The position numbers were made by a program, and so were the translations under genes. A DNA stretch of 64,000 nucleotides from assembly GCF_036231965.1 (NCBI RefSeq), contig NZ_CP109499.1, forward strand, positions 5,208,001 through 5,272,000, given 5' to 3'. Every line of letters begins with the position of its first letter. The first letter of the stretch is position 1. Shown piece by piece: positions 35,577 through 44,484 of this stretch. Source of the DNA: Streptomyces sp. NBC_01428 (GTDB lineage Bacteria; Actinomycetota; Actinomycetes; Streptomycetales; Streptomycetaceae). The notes below the pieces were generated by a model. It was not told where the DNA came from, searched no databases, and saw only the letters and a list, made by a program, of their open reading frames with translations.

Positions 35577-35611
35577 GCGGCGCCCCGCCCGTGCACGGGG
35601 CGGGGCGCCGC
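35577..35611. terminator. Convergent hairpin terminator
   Basis: Perfect 14-bp stem gcggcgccccgccc (35577-35590) with its complement (35598-35611), loop 7 nt, between convergent stops 35560 and 35701. Confidence 0.85.
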
Positions 35612-35700
35612 GGGCCGTCGCAGCGCGGCCGGCTCCTCCTCCGCGACGCGTTCGCCGGAGGCGACGGCGCCTTCCATGAAGGGCGGAGAAGGGGAGCGGT

Positions 35701-36915
35701 TCAGCTCGTGGTGGCCGCGGTGTCCCGGCGGGCGGAACGGGTGTGCCGGGCGACCGCCTTCGCGATCTTCTCGGCGTCCAGGGCGAGTTCGCGGAACATG
35801 CCGCTGATCGGGTTGGTGAACCCGGTGAAGTACAGGCCGGGCGCGTTCTTCGGGGTGCGCGCGCCGTGCACGGCCGGACGGCCACGGCCGTCGAGCACGC
35901 CGAGGTGCCCGACGAGACCCTCCAGGGCGCGGTCGTAGCCGGTCGCGGCGATCACGGTGTCCGGGCCGATCCGGTCGCCGTCCGCGAGGACCACCTTGCC
36001 GTCCTCGAATCCCTCCACCGCGGCCACGACCTCGACCTTCCCCTTGCGGACGGCGTCGATGAGGCCGACGTCCTGCACGGGGATGGACCCCTCGTTGACC
36101 CGGGAGTAGAGCCCGGTGCCGGGCCGGGGCAGGCCCTGCGCGGCCAGGTCGGGCACGCTCAGCTTCGCCATCGGTCCGGCGAGCGCGTCCACCAGACGGA
36201 CCGGGAGGCGCCGTACGGCGATCCCCGTGAACTGCGCCGCCCAGCCGGCCGTGGAGCGCCGGACGATGTGCGGCGCGGTGCGCACCGAGAGCCGTACGCG
36301 CGCGGCCCCGCCCTCGACGAGGTCCACGGCGATCTCGGCACCCGTGTTGCCCACGCCGACGACGAGGACGTCGCGGCCGGTGTGTGGCGCGGGGTTGCGG
36401 TACTCGCCGGCGTGCAGCAGCTCACCGGTGTACGTGTCGCGGCCGGGCCAGTCGGGGATGCGCGGGGTGTGGTTGTAGCCGGTCGCCACGACCACGGCGC
36501 TGCCGGTCAGCTCCCGCCCGCCGGTGGCGTGCAGCAGCCAGCCGTCGCCGCCCGGGGCGGGCTCGACGCGCGAGACCTCGACGCCGGTGACGATCTCCAA
36601 CTGGTGGTGCTCGGCGTACTTCTCCAGGTAGCGCACCACGTTGTCGCGTGACACCCAGCGTCCGAACCTGCGCGGCATCGGGAGTCCCGGAAGCGCCGAG
36701 AGGCGCCGGGTGGTGTGCAGGTGGAGCCGGTCGTAGTGCCGCCGCCAGGAAGCCCCGACCTGGTCCGACTTCTCCAGCACGACGGCCCGTACACCCCGGG
36801 CGCGCAGCGCGTGCGCCGCGGCGAGTCCGCCGGGGCCGCCCCCGATCACGTACACGGGGCGGTCCTCGTGGGACGGCACCGGGCGGGATGTCGTGGAAGC
36901 AGTCGAGTCGGCCAT
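35701..36915 (-). CDS. FAD/NADPH-dependent monooxygenase-like oxidoreductase (FMO/CzcO type)
   Basis: 404 residues. FAD-binding GxGxxG (VYVIGGGPGGLAAAHALRAR) lies near the N-terminus, an NADPH-binding GVGNTGAEIAVDL at about 175-190 and a third motif VIAATGYDRALEG near 325. FMO-type sequence around TGYNHTPRIPDWPG is present. Members oxygenate amines, sulfides or ketones (Baeyer-Villiger), or act as flavoprotein oxidoreductases. Start ATG 36915 (MADSTAS); no good ribosome-binding site. No operator copy is near this start, so it is probably outside the regulon. Substrate unknown. Confidence 0.85.
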   Translation of the reverse strand: MADSTASTTSRPVPSHEDRPVYVIGGGPGGLAAAHALRARGVRAVVLEKSDQVGASWRRHYDRLHLHTTRRLSALPGLPMPRRFGRWVSRDNVVRYLEKYAEHHQLEIVTGVEVSRVEPAPGGDGWLLHATGGRELTGSAVVVATGYNHTPRIPDWPGRDTYTGELLHAGEYRNPAPHTGRDVLVVGVGNTGAEIAVDLVEGGAARVRLSVRTAPHIVRRSTAGWAAQFTGIAVRRLPVRLVDALAGPMAKLSVPDLAAQGLPRPGTGLYSRVNEGSIPVQDVGLIDAVRKGKVEVVAAVEGFEDGKVVLADGDRIGPDTVIAATGYDRALEGLVGHLGVLDGRGRPAVHGARTPKNAPGLYFTGFTNPISGMFRELALDAEKIAKAVARHTRSARRDTAATTS

Positions 36916-37278
36916 GTGCGCGAGCGTAATCACGACTTCGGTTGATAGGTCTCGGTCAAGACCGGAATCGGTTGCGAACTGATCACGGCTGGTGGAGGAG
37001 GGGTGCGGCCGGTGGCGTAGGTCACCTCATCGGGGTGGAGGAGGGCGGGAAGGGGGTGATCGTGGCAGGTGGGGGGTGGGTCCACGGGTCGGCCGGGGGG
37101 CGAGGGGCTGTGGCGTCCGAGGCCCCTTCGCCGGAGCGCGGGTGCGTCGCGCGCGGGTGACTCCGCACGGGCGGCCAACCGTGCGGCCCAACTCGCCCCG
37201 CCCACACGGGCGTCCACGCCCGACCCGCAAGGGCGTCCACGCCCCACCCCTTGCGCGCGCCCACCCGGAGCATCGAAA
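36916..37278. other. Gene-free region ahead of the DoxX operon
   Basis: About 360 bp with no convincing gene. gggcgtccacgccc-like segments recur at about 37206-37250. The promoter of the divergent FMO gene must lie at its left end. The operator (copy 7) follows immediately. Confidence 0.4.
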
Positions 37279-37293
37279 CTGACGTACCGTCAG
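37279..37293. promoter_or_regulatory. Operator copy 7, CTGACGTACCGTCAG
   Basis: Exact arms followed by ATAA, 49 bp ahead of the DoxX ATG. Confidence 0.8.
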
Positions 37294-37342
37294 ATAAGGC
37301 TTCGGCCGGCTGCACCCACGGCGTTCCCCGGGAGGTTGCTCC

Positions 37343-37795
37343 ATGGACACGATCTGGCTCGGCGGTGCGGAGTGGCTGGCCGTGCTGCGGATCGGCCTCG
37401 GACTGTGGTGGCTGGAGAGCTGGCGGCACAAGGACAAGAAGGGCTGGTTCGAGCGGGGGACCGGGATCGCGTGGGCGGCGGACGTCGCGCACAAGCACCG
37501 GTGGGGAGCGGTGCGTTCGGGCTTCGACACCGTCGTCGCCCCGCGCCCGCGAGCGATGGCGTACGTCGTCGTGTACGCCGAACTGGCCCTCGGGCTCGGC
37601 CTGGTGGCCGGATTCCTCACCCCCGTCGCCCTGATCGCCGGCCTGCTCCTCAACCTCCTCTACTTCACGCTGATGATCCACGACTGGGCGGAGCAGGGGC
37701 AGAACGCGATGATGGCGCTGATCTCGGCCGTCGCGCTGTTCGGGATGGCCTGGCAGACCTGGTCGCTGGACGACGCGCTCGGACTGTTCCGGTGA
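37343..37795 (+). CDS. DoxX-family membrane protein
   Basis: 150 residues with about four helices: WLAVLRIGLGLWWLESW, AYVVVYAELALGLGLVAGFL, ALIAGLLLNLLYFTLMIHDW and a last one around MMALISAVALFGMAW. The R-x-x-x-G-x-x-W pattern in helix 1 and long charged loop fit DoxX/TQO-type quinone-linked proteins. GGGAGG lies ahead of ATG 37343. The stop overlaps the next gene's GTG. In the regulon it may connect an oxidation step to the quinone pool, which is an inference. Confidence 0.83.
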   Translation: MDTIWLGGAEWLAVLRIGLGLWWLESWRHKDKKGWFERGTGIAWAADVAHKHRWGAVRSGFDTVVAPRPRAMAYVVVYAELALGLGLVAGFLTPVALIAGLLLNLLYFTLMIHDWAEQGQNAMMALISAVALFGMAWQTWSLDDALGLFR

Positions 37796-38250
37796 GCGGA
37801 GCGGTGGGCGGAGCAGTGGGCGGGCCGGGGACGGAGCACGGCCTCGACGTGCCGGACGTGGACGCGTTCACCCGCCCCTACTGGGACGCCGCGGCCGAGG
37901 GACGGCTGCTGATCCGGCACTGCGCGGCCTGCGACCGCGTCCACCACTACCCCCGGGAGTTCTGCCCGCTCTGCTGGAGCGAGGACGTGGGCTGGCGGCC
38001 CGCGAGTGGCCGGGCCACGCTCTACACCTGGTCCGTCGTCCACCGGAACGACCTGCCGCCGTTCGGGAGCCGTGTGCCGTACGTCGCCGCCGTCGTCGAC
38101 CTGGCGGAGGGGCCCCGGATGATGACCGAGGTCGTCGGATGCGAGCAGGCGGAGCTGCGGATCGGGATGGATCTGGAGGTCGCGTTCCGGTCCGGGATCC
38201 CCGTCTTCCGGCCGGCCGGGGCGGGCGGGCCGGGACGGCCCCGGACGTGA
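37792..38250 (+). CDS. Zn-ribbon OB-fold protein (DUF35), thiolase partner
   Basis: 152 residues. The rubredoxin-like zinc ribbon has four Cys in LLIRHCAACDRVHHYPREFC with PLC two residues on; the OB-fold follows (LYTWSVVHRNDLPPFGSRVP, YVAAVVDLAEGPRMMTEVVG). In steroid degraders the DUF35 protein ChsH2 forms a retro-aldolase with the thiolase-like Ltp2. The likely partner here is the thiolase at 40651 or 50618. GTG 37792 overlaps the DoxX stop (GTGA). Confidence 0.88.
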   Translation: MSGAVGGAVGGPGTEHGLDVPDVDAFTRPYWDAAAEGRLLIRHCAACDRVHHYPREFCPLCWSEDVGWRPASGRATLYTWSVVHRNDLPPFGSRVPYVAAVVDLAEGPRMMTEVVGCEQAELRIGMDLEVAFRSGIPVFRPAGAGGPGRPRT

Positions 38251-38281
38251 CCCCGGTGGCCGAAGGGGTTTCAATGGCTGG

Positions 38282-38887
38282 ATGGCCGAGGTCCACGAAC
38301 AGTTCGCCGTCCACCCGTTTCCCGAGCTGAACGGGCTCGGTCTTCGGCTGCGCCCCTGGGACGCGGAGTCGGACGCCGACGTCTCGGCGTTTCTGCGCGG
38401 GCTGACCGATCCGGAGTTCCAGCGCTGGAACACCCCGCTCCGGTTCGTCCGGGACATCGACGGCGCCCGGGAGGCACTGCGGTCCCGGATCGCGAGCGCC
38501 ACGAACGGCACCAACGTCTCGTTCTGCGTCACGGACGCGGAGAGCGGCGAGATCCTGGGCCACATCGGCGTCAACGAGATCGACCACGTCATGAGCTGCG
38601 CCCGCGTCGGCTACTGGGTCCTCCCGGACGCGCGGGGCCGCCGGGTCGCCACCCGCGCCCTGACCCTCGCCGCCCGCCACGGCTTCGACGACCTCGCCCT
38701 GAACCGCCTGGAACTCGGCCACGCCCTGGGCCACGAGGTCTCCTGCCACGTCGCCGAACGCTGCGGCTTCCGAGCCGAGGGAACCCTGCGCGGCGCCATG
38801 TTCGAGGCAGGCCGCCACGACGCGTTCCGCGACGTCCACCTGCACGGCCGCGTCACGGAGGACCCGGAGCCGGCGGCCGGGGGGTGA
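38282..38887 (+). CDS. GNAT acetyltransferase (RimJ/RimL-like)
   Basis: 201 residues. N-terminal LRLRPWDAESDADVSAFLRG and conserved CoA-binding region VGYWVLPDARGRRVATRALT (the RGRRVATRAL pyrophosphate loop) and LNRLELGHALGHEVSCHVAERCGF are typical of RimJ/RimL-type Nalpha- or small-molecule acetyltransferases. It is cytosolic. It follows the DUF35 gene by 31 bp but belongs to no known step of the catabolic set. Start ATG 38282 lacks a clear ribosome-binding site. Confidence 0.85.
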   Translation: MAEVHEQFAVHPFPELNGLGLRLRPWDAESDADVSAFLRGLTDPEFQRWNTPLRFVRDIDGAREALRSRIASATNGTNVSFCVTDAESGEILGHIGVNEIDHVMSCARVGYWVLPDARGRRVATRALTLAARHGFDDLALNRLELGHALGHEVSCHVAERCGFRAEGTLRGAMFEAGRHDAFRDVHLHGRVTEDPEPAAGG

Positions 38888-38991
38888 GGCCGGCCGGCGG
38901 CCTCCCGGAGACCGGCGGGAGCGGGCCCCGGGGGCGGACGACCGCCGAAAAACCCGAGGCGTCCGGCCGCGGGCTCACGGGATCATCGCGT

Positions 38992-39900
38992 ATGACATCC
39001 GTGGCGTACGACTGGCAGCTCACCCGCGACCTCGACGAGTTCCTCGGCCGGGCCGGGGACTTCCTGCGGTCGAGGCCCGCGCGGCACACGGTGCCGCTGA
39101 CGGTGACGGACGCCCTGCGCAGGCGGGGGATGGGCGGGTACGGCGAGGACCCGCCGCTCTTCGGCGTGCTGGAGCGGGGCGGTGCCGTTCGTGGGGCGTT
39201 CTTCCGTACGCCGCCGTACCGGCTGAACCTCACGGCCGTGGACGAGCGGGACGCGGACGCCCTCGCCGCGCAGCTCGCGGACTTGGACGGCGCGCTGCCC
39301 GGCGTCATGGCGGAGCCGGACACGGGCGGCGCCTTCGCCGAGGCCTGGCGGCGGCGCACGGGGGCCACAGCGGTACGGGACCGCAGCGAACGGCTGTACC
39401 GGCTCGCGGACCTGACGCCTCCCGGCCCCGTGCCCGCCGGGCGGGCCAGGGTGGCGAACGCAGCCGACCGGGGGCTGCTCGCCCGCTGGTACCGGGACTT
39501 CGCCGACGCCATCGGCGGGACCGCGCAGCGCGACGGAGGGAAGTGGGCCGACGACCGGATCTCCTACGGCGGTGTCTCCCTCTGGGAGACGCCCGACGGC
39601 ACCCCGGTCGCGATGGCGGGCGCGACACCCCCGGTCGCCGGCCAGGTGCGTGTCGGCCCCGTCTACACCCCGGCCTCCCTGCGCGGCCGCGGCTACGCCG
39701 GTGCCGTCACCGTCGAGGTGAGCCGGGCCGCGCGGGCGGCCGGAGCCCAGGAGGTCCTGCTCTTCGCCGACCTCGCCCATGCCACGAGCAACGGCCTCTA
39801 CCGGCGTATCGGCTACCGCCCGGTCGCGGACTTCGCCGACTACGCCTTCACGGGAGGCCGGGGACGGGACAGCGGGACCGCCGGCGCGGGCCGGAGCTAG
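38992..39900 (+). CDS. GNAT acetyltransferase, two-domain
   Basis: 302 residues. The C-terminal GNAT fold has the CoA loop VYTPASLRGRGYAGAVTVEV and LFADLAHATSNGLYRRIGYRPV. The N-terminal part (WQLTRDLDEFLGRAGDFLRS, VPLTVTDALRRRG) is a degenerate first GNAT-like domain. Such proteins acetylate unknown small molecules. ATG 38992 is chosen because relatives begin near MTSVAYDWQ; an ATG further upstream at 38884 is in frame but gives a low-complexity leader. The gap to the preceding gene is about 100 bp, and the gene ends 27 bp from the convergent PdxH-like gene. Confidence 0.8.
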   Translation: MTSVAYDWQLTRDLDEFLGRAGDFLRSRPARHTVPLTVTDALRRRGMGGYGEDPPLFGVLERGGAVRGAFFRTPPYRLNLTAVDERDADALAAQLADLDGALPGVMAEPDTGGAFAEAWRRRTGATAVRDRSERLYRLADLTPPGPVPAGRARVANAADRGLLARWYRDFADAIGGTAQRDGGKWADDRISYGGVSLWETPDGTPVAMAGATPPVAGQVRVGPVYTPASLRGRGYAGAVTVEVSRAARAAGAQEVLLFADLAHATSNGLYRRIGYRPVADFADYAFTGGRGRDSGTAGAGRS

Positions 39901-39927
39901 CGCGGCCCAGGGGTCGCCCCGGGGGTC

Positions 39928-40584
39928 TCAGGGCCACAGCAGGTCCGTTGCCCAGCCCTCGGGCGTGCGGTGGTAGGTGAGGCGTACGTGGCGGCGGCGG
40001 GGGTCGCCCTGGAAGAACTCCGCCTCCGTGGGGTGGAGGCGGTAGAGGGTCCAGGTGGGTGCCGGGGTGTCCGGGGATCGCTCGGCCTGCTGCCAGGCCG
40101 CGTCCGACGCGCGGTCCAGGTCCGCCAGGGAGGGCAGGACGTCGCTCTGCCGGCCCACCAGGGCCGCGGCCAGCGCGCCCGTGGAGCGGGCGTGCAGGTC
40201 CGCCCGGCTCTCCTCGGCCGAGGCGACGGTGACCGGGCCCCGGAGCCGGACCTGGCGCCCCTGCGCCGGCCAGTAGAAGCCGAGGGCCGCGTGCGGGTGG
40301 GCGGCGAGCTGGCGGCCCTTGCGGCTGGTCACGTGGGTGGCGAACGCCCAGCCCCGGTCGTCCGCGCCGTGCAGCATCACCGTGCGGACGTCGGGCAGCC
40401 CGTCCTCGTCCGCCGTGGCCAGCGACATCGTGTGCGGCTCGGTCTGCCCCGCGGCCGCGGCCTCCGCGAGCCACCGGGCGAACAGGGTCAGCGGGTCCGC
40501 CGGTGCGCTCTCCGGCTCGAAGCCCGGCAGCTCCGTGTCCCACACCCGCAGCGATCTCAGCAGCTCATGAAGATCCGGTTCCAT
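39928..40584 (-). CDS. PdxH-like pyridoxamine 5'-phosphate oxidase family protein
   Basis: 218 residues. FMN-binding motifs of PNPOx: MSLATADEDGLPDVRTVMLH, GWAFATHVTSRKGRQLAAHP, ALGFYWPAQGRQVRLRGPV, and a C-terminal RHVRLTYHRTPEGWATDLLWP. Length and motifs match PdxH, the enzyme making PLP. PLP synthesis in actinobacteria mostly uses PdxST, so PdxH here may serve salvage. ATG 40584 is chosen, giving the family's usual N-terminus. It is convergent with the GNAT gene. A 66-bp gap separates it from the thiolase stop on the same strand. Confidence 0.85.
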   Translation of the reverse strand: MEPDLHELLRSLRVWDTELPGFEPESAPADPLTLFARWLAEAAAAGQTEPHTMSLATADEDGLPDVRTVMLHGADDRGWAFATHVTSRKGRQLAAHPHAALGFYWPAQGRQVRLRGPVTVASAEESRADLHARSTGALAAALVGRQSDVLPSLADLDRASDAAWQQAERSPDTPAPTWTLYRLHPTEAEFFQGDPRRRHVRLTYHRTPEGWATDLLWP

Positions 40585-40650
40585 GCCGTCGAGTATCGCC
40601 CCGGAGCGCGGACGCCCGCCGTCGCCGGACGGACGGCCGCACACGCCGTC

Positions 40651-41844
40651 TCACCCCCGGCCCAGCACCACCGTGCCCGACGAGCAGAACCAGCCGCCCG
40701 TCCCCGACGCCACCGCCAACTGCGGAAGAGTGCCGTCGGCCCGGCGCACCTGGCGGGCCTCCGGTACCTCGCCGCGCAGTTGCCGTACGGCCTCCACCAG
40801 GAGGAACAGGCCCCGCATGCCCGGGTGCTGGGCCGACAGCCCGCCCCCGTCGGTGTTCACCGGCAGTTCCCCGCCGACCAGGAGCCGCCCCTTCGCCGCC
40901 TCCACGAACGCGCCTCCCTCGCCCTTCGCGCAGAAGCCGAGGTCCTCCAGCGTCACCAGGGTCATGTAGGTGAAGGCGTCGTAGATCTCCGCGACGTCGA
41001 TCTCCTCGGGCCGCACCCCGGCGCGCTCGAAGGCGAGCCGGCCGCTCACCGCCGCCGGGGACACGGTGAAGTCCGCCCACTCCGACATGCTCGTGTGCGA
41101 GACGTGCTCCCCCGCGCCGAGCACCCACACCGGCGCCGTACGGCAGTCGCGTACGTACTCCTCGGCCGCCAGCAGCACCGCCGCGCCCCCGTCGGAGCGC
41201 AGACAGCAGTGCAGCTTGGTGAAGGGGTCCGCGATCATCGGCCCCGACAGGACGTCGTCGACGGTGACGGGGGAGCGGAACATCGCCTCCGGGTTGTGGG
41301 CGGCGTTCGCGCGGGCCTGGACGGCGACCGAGGCGAGCTGTTCGAGCGTTGTGCCGTAGGTGTGCATGTGACGGCGGGCGGCCATCGCGTACTTGGCGAT
41401 CAGGGTGTGCCCGTACGGGACCTCGAACTGGAGCGGTCCCCGGGCGCCGAACGACAGGTTCCCGGTGCGCCGCCCCGCCTTGATGTCGGCGCGGGCGGTG
41501 GAGCCGTAGACGAGCAGGACCGCGTTGGCGTGGCCCGCCGCGATGGCCTCGGCCGCGTGGGCCGCCATGACCTCCCAGGTGGACCCGCCGACGGAGGTCG
41601 AGTCGATCCAGGTCGGCCGCAGCCCCAGGTACTCGGCCACCTCGGCGGGGGCGAGGGTGCCGAGGCCCGCCGACGCCAGCCCGTCGATCACCGAGCGGTC
41701 CAGGCCCGAGTCGGCGAGCGCGCGCCGGGCCGCCTGGGCGTGCAGCGCGTAGGGAGTCGCCTCGTCCACGCGACCGCAGTCGGAGAGGGATATGCCGACG
41801 ACGGCGACCTTGCGACCGCTCCGGCCCGGGGTGGCATGCGTCAT
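40651..41844 (-). CDS. SCP2/Ltp-type thiolase
   Basis: 397 residues. Thiolase-fold protein of the SCP-x/nonspecific lipid-transfer (Ltp) subgroup: VAVVGISLSDCGR, STSVGGSTWEVMAAHAAEAI in place of the usual nucleophile Cys motif, then AEIYDAFTYMTLVTLEDLGF, FCAKGEGGAF and NTDGGGLSAQHPG. The normal N-terminal catalytic Cys is not evident in GGSTWE, so a retro-aldol role like Ltp2 rather than thiolysis is plausible, which is an inference. ATG 41844 lies 5 bp from operator copy 8, with TACCGT 7 nt upstream, which suggests a leaderless mRNA. Confidence 0.85.
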   Translation of the reverse strand: MTHATPGRSGRKVAVVGISLSDCGRVDEATPYALHAQAARRALADSGLDRSVIDGLASAGLGTLAPAEVAEYLGLRPTWIDSTSVGGSTWEVMAAHAAEAIAAGHANAVLLVYGSTARADIKAGRRTGNLSFGARGPLQFEVPYGHTLIAKYAMAARRHMHTYGTTLEQLASVAVQARANAAHNPEAMFRSPVTVDDVLSGPMIADPFTKLHCCLRSDGGAAVLLAAEEYVRDCRTAPVWVLGAGEHVSHTSMSEWADFTVSPAAVSGRLAFERAGVRPEEIDVAEIYDAFTYMTLVTLEDLGFCAKGEGGAFVEAAKGRLLVGGELPVNTDGGGLSAQHPGMRGLFLLVEAVRQLRGEVPEARQVRRADGTLPQLAVASGTGGWFCSSGTVVLGRG

Positions 41845-41848
41845 GAAT

Positions 41849-41863
41849 CTGACGGTACATCAG
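41849..41863. promoter_or_regulatory. Operator copy 8, CTGACGGTACATCAG
   Basis: One change in the right arm, followed by AT. It covers the position of the thiolase -10 element. Confidence 0.75.
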
Positions 41864-41922
41864 ATAACCGGGTCGCCGGGAGGTGCCCGCACCCCTGTGC
41901 ATCTGGAACCGGCCGACCTAAC

Positions 41923-41937
41923 ATGACGGCCCGTCAG
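41923..41937. promoter_or_regulatory. Operator copy 9, ATGACGGCCCGTCAG
   Basis: One change in the left arm, followed by AT, 50 bp ahead of the acyl-CoA dehydrogenase start. Confidence 0.78.
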
Positions 41938-41987
41938 ATCTGCGGGATCGGCGGATCCCGCAGGCTGCCCCAGGGAGGAGCTCGCCC

Positions 41988-43175
41988 ATGGACGCCCGTC
42001 TCACCGCGGAGCAGGAGGAGGTCCGGCGCACCCTGCGGGAGGTGCTGGTCAAACGGTGCGACCCGGACGACCTCCGGGCCGCCGCGCGCAGCCCCGAGGG
42101 CCACGACCGGGCGCTCTGGGAGACCCTCGCCCAGCAGCTCGGGCTGCCCGGCCTCGCGCTGCCCGAGCGCTACGGCGGGATCGGCTGCTCGGTGACCGAA
42201 CTCGCCCTGGCCTGCGAGGAGTCGGGCCGCGCCCTCGCCCCCACGCCGCTGTTCGCCACCGCCGCCCTCGCCGCCCCGCTGATCCTGGCCCTCGGCGGTG
42301 AGGCGCAGCGTGCCGCCCTGCTGCCGCGCCTGGCCTCCGGTGAGCTGACCGCCGCCCTCGCCGTGCCGGGCGCGGGCCTGGCCACCGCGCTCGCACTGGT
42401 CGACGACAACCGCGGCGACTGGGCGGGCGACGGCCGCGCCGGAGGCGTCCAGGCCCGTCGCGCGGACGGCGGGTGGCGGCTCTACGGGCAGGCGGCGCAG
42501 GTCCTGGACGGACACAGCGCCGGGCTGCTGGTGGTGGCCGCGCACACCGGCGGCTTCGCCCGTTCCCGGACCCTGCTCTTCCTGGTGCGGGCCGAGGCGG
42601 CGGGCATGGTCCGCGCACGGCAGACCGCGCTCGACGCGACCCGCCCCCAGGCGCGGATCGAACTCCGCGACGTGCGGGCCGAGTTGCTGGGCGACGAAGG
42701 CGCCGACGTGCCCGCCGCCCTCGCCGCGACCGGCGACGCGGCGGCCGCCGTCCTCGCGGTCGAGGCCGTGGGAGCCGCCGACCGGGCGCTGGAGCGCACC
42801 GTCGAACACGTGCGGACGCGCGAGCAGTTCGGCCGCCCGATCGGCTCCTTCCAGGCGGTCAAGCACCGGCTCGCCGACGTGTACGTGGGCGTGCGGGCGG
42901 CCCGCTCGGCGGCGTACTACGCGGCCTGGGCCGCGGGAACGGGCGCGGAGCGGGTGGGCGGACTCGCACTGGCCCAGGCGCTGGAGGCCCTGCGCACCGC
43001 CGCCTCCGAGGGCATCCAGTTGCACGGCGGCATCGGCTTCACCTGGGAGCACGACGCCCACCTCTCCTTCAAGCGCGCCGCCGGCGACGAACTCCTCTTC
43101 GGCCCCGTCCACCGCCTGCGCGCCCACGCCGCCGACACCGCCCGCCTCTTCGACGCCGGAGAGGTGAGGGTCTGA
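41988..43175 (+). CDS. Acyl-CoA dehydrogenase, partner-subunit type
   Basis: 395 residues. N-terminal domain LPGLALPERYGGIGCSVTEL, C-terminal TREQFGRPIGSFQAVKHRLA and LHGGIGFTWEHDAHLSFKRA, related to the short subunit at 12347 but with the middle domain intact. The GAGSDLA-type FAD-binding stretch of the 11185 and 16641 enzymes is absent. This suggests the partner class of heteromeric dehydrogenases. CAGGGAGGAG precedes ATG 41988. The stop shares a base with the next start (TGATG). Confidence 0.85.
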   Translation: MDARLTAEQEEVRRTLREVLVKRCDPDDLRAAARSPEGHDRALWETLAQQLGLPGLALPERYGGIGCSVTELALACEESGRALAPTPLFATAALAAPLILALGGEAQRAALLPRLASGELTAALAVPGAGLATALALVDDNRGDWAGDGRAGGVQARRADGGWRLYGQAAQVLDGHSAGLLVVAAHTGGFARSRTLLFLVRAEAAGMVRARQTALDATRPQARIELRDVRAELLGDEGADVPAALAATGDAAAAVLAVEAVGAADRALERTVEHVRTREQFGRPIGSFQAVKHRLADVYVGVRAARSAAYYAAWAAGTGAERVGGLALAQALEALRTAASEGIQLHGGIGFTWEHDAHLSFKRAAGDELLFGPVHRLRAHAADTARLFDAGEVRV

Positions 43176-44305
43176 TGCCGCCGGCCGGGCGCCCGGGGAG
43201 CCCCGGGGAGGACGAGGCGGAGGTCGACGCGAGCGCTACGGAATCCGGTGCGGACGAGGCGAGTGGTGACGGGGCGGAGGGCGACGAAGTGAACAGTGCG
43301 GGGAGTCGGGACAGCGGACGGTCCGGTGGCGGGGCGGCCGGGGCGAGCGGTGACGGGGGCCCGGGCGCAGGGTCACCCGGGGTGACCGGTGACAGGGGGC
43401 CGGCCGGAGGGGCGCCGGGGGTGAAGGGCGGCGAAAGCCCGGGCGGGGGATCGCCCGGGGTGGGCGCCGGCGAAGGGCCGGCCGGGGGCTCGTCCCGGGT
43501 GGCGGGCGCAGGGGGGACGAACGGAGGGTCGCCCGGGGCGACCGGTGACGGGGGTACGAGTGGAGAGGGGGCCGGGGCGCGTGGAGGGGGAGCTCCGGTC
43601 GGAGGGGCGCCCGGTGCCGCCGTCGGGACCGGGACCGGGGCGCGGAGGATGCCCGGGGTCCGGCTGGTGCAGCGGGTCTCCTCGACGCGGGCCTTCGCCA
43701 AGGTGGCACCCCACCTCATCCCGGCCCTCGACCGGGCCGTGCACCGCCTGACCCGGGGAAAGGTGCTGCTCAGCGCCCAGATGCTGCCGGGGATCGTCCT
43801 CACCGCCCGCGGCGCCCGCAGCGGGCTGGAACGCCGCACACCCCTGGCCTGCATGCCGGAGGCCGGGGCGGCGCGGGTCCCGGACGAGACGGGTGCCGGA
43901 GGGGCCGTGGCCACCGGGGGGACCAGGGGGACCAGCGGAACCGTCGACGCCGGGGGGACACCGGACACCGGGGGGACGCCGGACGCCGAGGGGGTCGCGG
44001 GCGCTCCGGAGAGCGGCTGGATCCTCGTCGGTTCCAACTTCGGCCGTACGGGCCACCCCGCCTGGACCGCCAACCTCCTCGCGCACCCCGACGCGGTCAT
44101 CAGCTGGAAGGGCGAGGACATCCCCGTGACGGCGCGGCTCCTCACGGGGGAGGAACGGGCCGCGGTGTGGCGGACCGCGCTGGCCTTCTGGCCGCCCTAC
44201 GCCACCTACCAGGCGCGGGTGGACCGGGAGATCCGGCTCTTCAGGATCGTCCGGCGACAGGCGACCGTCACCCCGGACGCCGTGGACGGACCACCGCCCG
44301 CGTAG
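43175..44305 (+). CDS. F420-dependent nitroreductase-like (DDN family) protein with Gly-rich extension
   Basis: 376 residues. The DDN fold (F420H2-dependent deazaflavin nitroreductase family, usually about 150 residues) lies at residues about 159-361: PGIVLTARGARSGLERRTPL, then WILVGSNFGRTGHPAWTANL and AFWPPYATYQARVDREI. It is preceded by 155 residues of acidic then Gly/Pro/Ala low-complexity sequence with GAPG/GSPG repeats that look collagen-like. It is split at about 230-280 by a second Gly/Thr-rich insertion. The start is ATG 43175 (TGATG overlap with the previous gene); ATG 43649 would give the folded domain only. It is probably a redox enzyme of the regulon using F420. Confidence 0.75.
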   Translation: MPPAGRPGSPGEDEAEVDASATESGADEASGDGAEGDEVNSAGSRDSGRSGGGAAGASGDGGPGAGSPGVTGDRGPAGGAPGVKGGESPGGGSPGVGAGEGPAGGSSRVAGAGGTNGGSPGATGDGGTSGEGAGARGGGAPVGGAPGAAVGTGTGARRMPGVRLVQRVSSTRAFAKVAPHLIPALDRAVHRLTRGKVLLSAQMLPGIVLTARGARSGLERRTPLACMPEAGAARVPDETGAGGAVATGGTRGTSGTVDAGGTPDTGGTPDAEGVAGAPESGWILVGSNFGRTGHPAWTANLLAHPDAVISWKGEDIPVTARLLTGEERAAVWRTALAFWPPYATYQARVDREIRLFRIVRRQATVTPDAVDGPPPA

Positions 44306-44401
44306 CCGCCCCCGCCCGGTGCCCGGACGCCGTGGACGGAGCGCCGCCGTGTGCTCCCGTGCCCGGACCGCCGCCGTGTGCTCCCGTCACCGCACAGCGC
44401 A

Positions 44402-44450
44402 GCGGGCGGCAGTCCGCCGGAGTGTGCCTCCGAGATGAACTGCCGCCCGC
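44402..44450. terminator. Convergent hairpin terminator
   Basis: Perfect 12-bp arms gcgggcggcagt (44402-44413) and 44439-44450, with cggag/ctccg pairing in the loop; between stops 44305 and 44485. Confidence 0.8.
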
Positions 44451-44484
44451 ATGACAGGAGTTGGGGCGAAAAAGGTCGGGTAAG

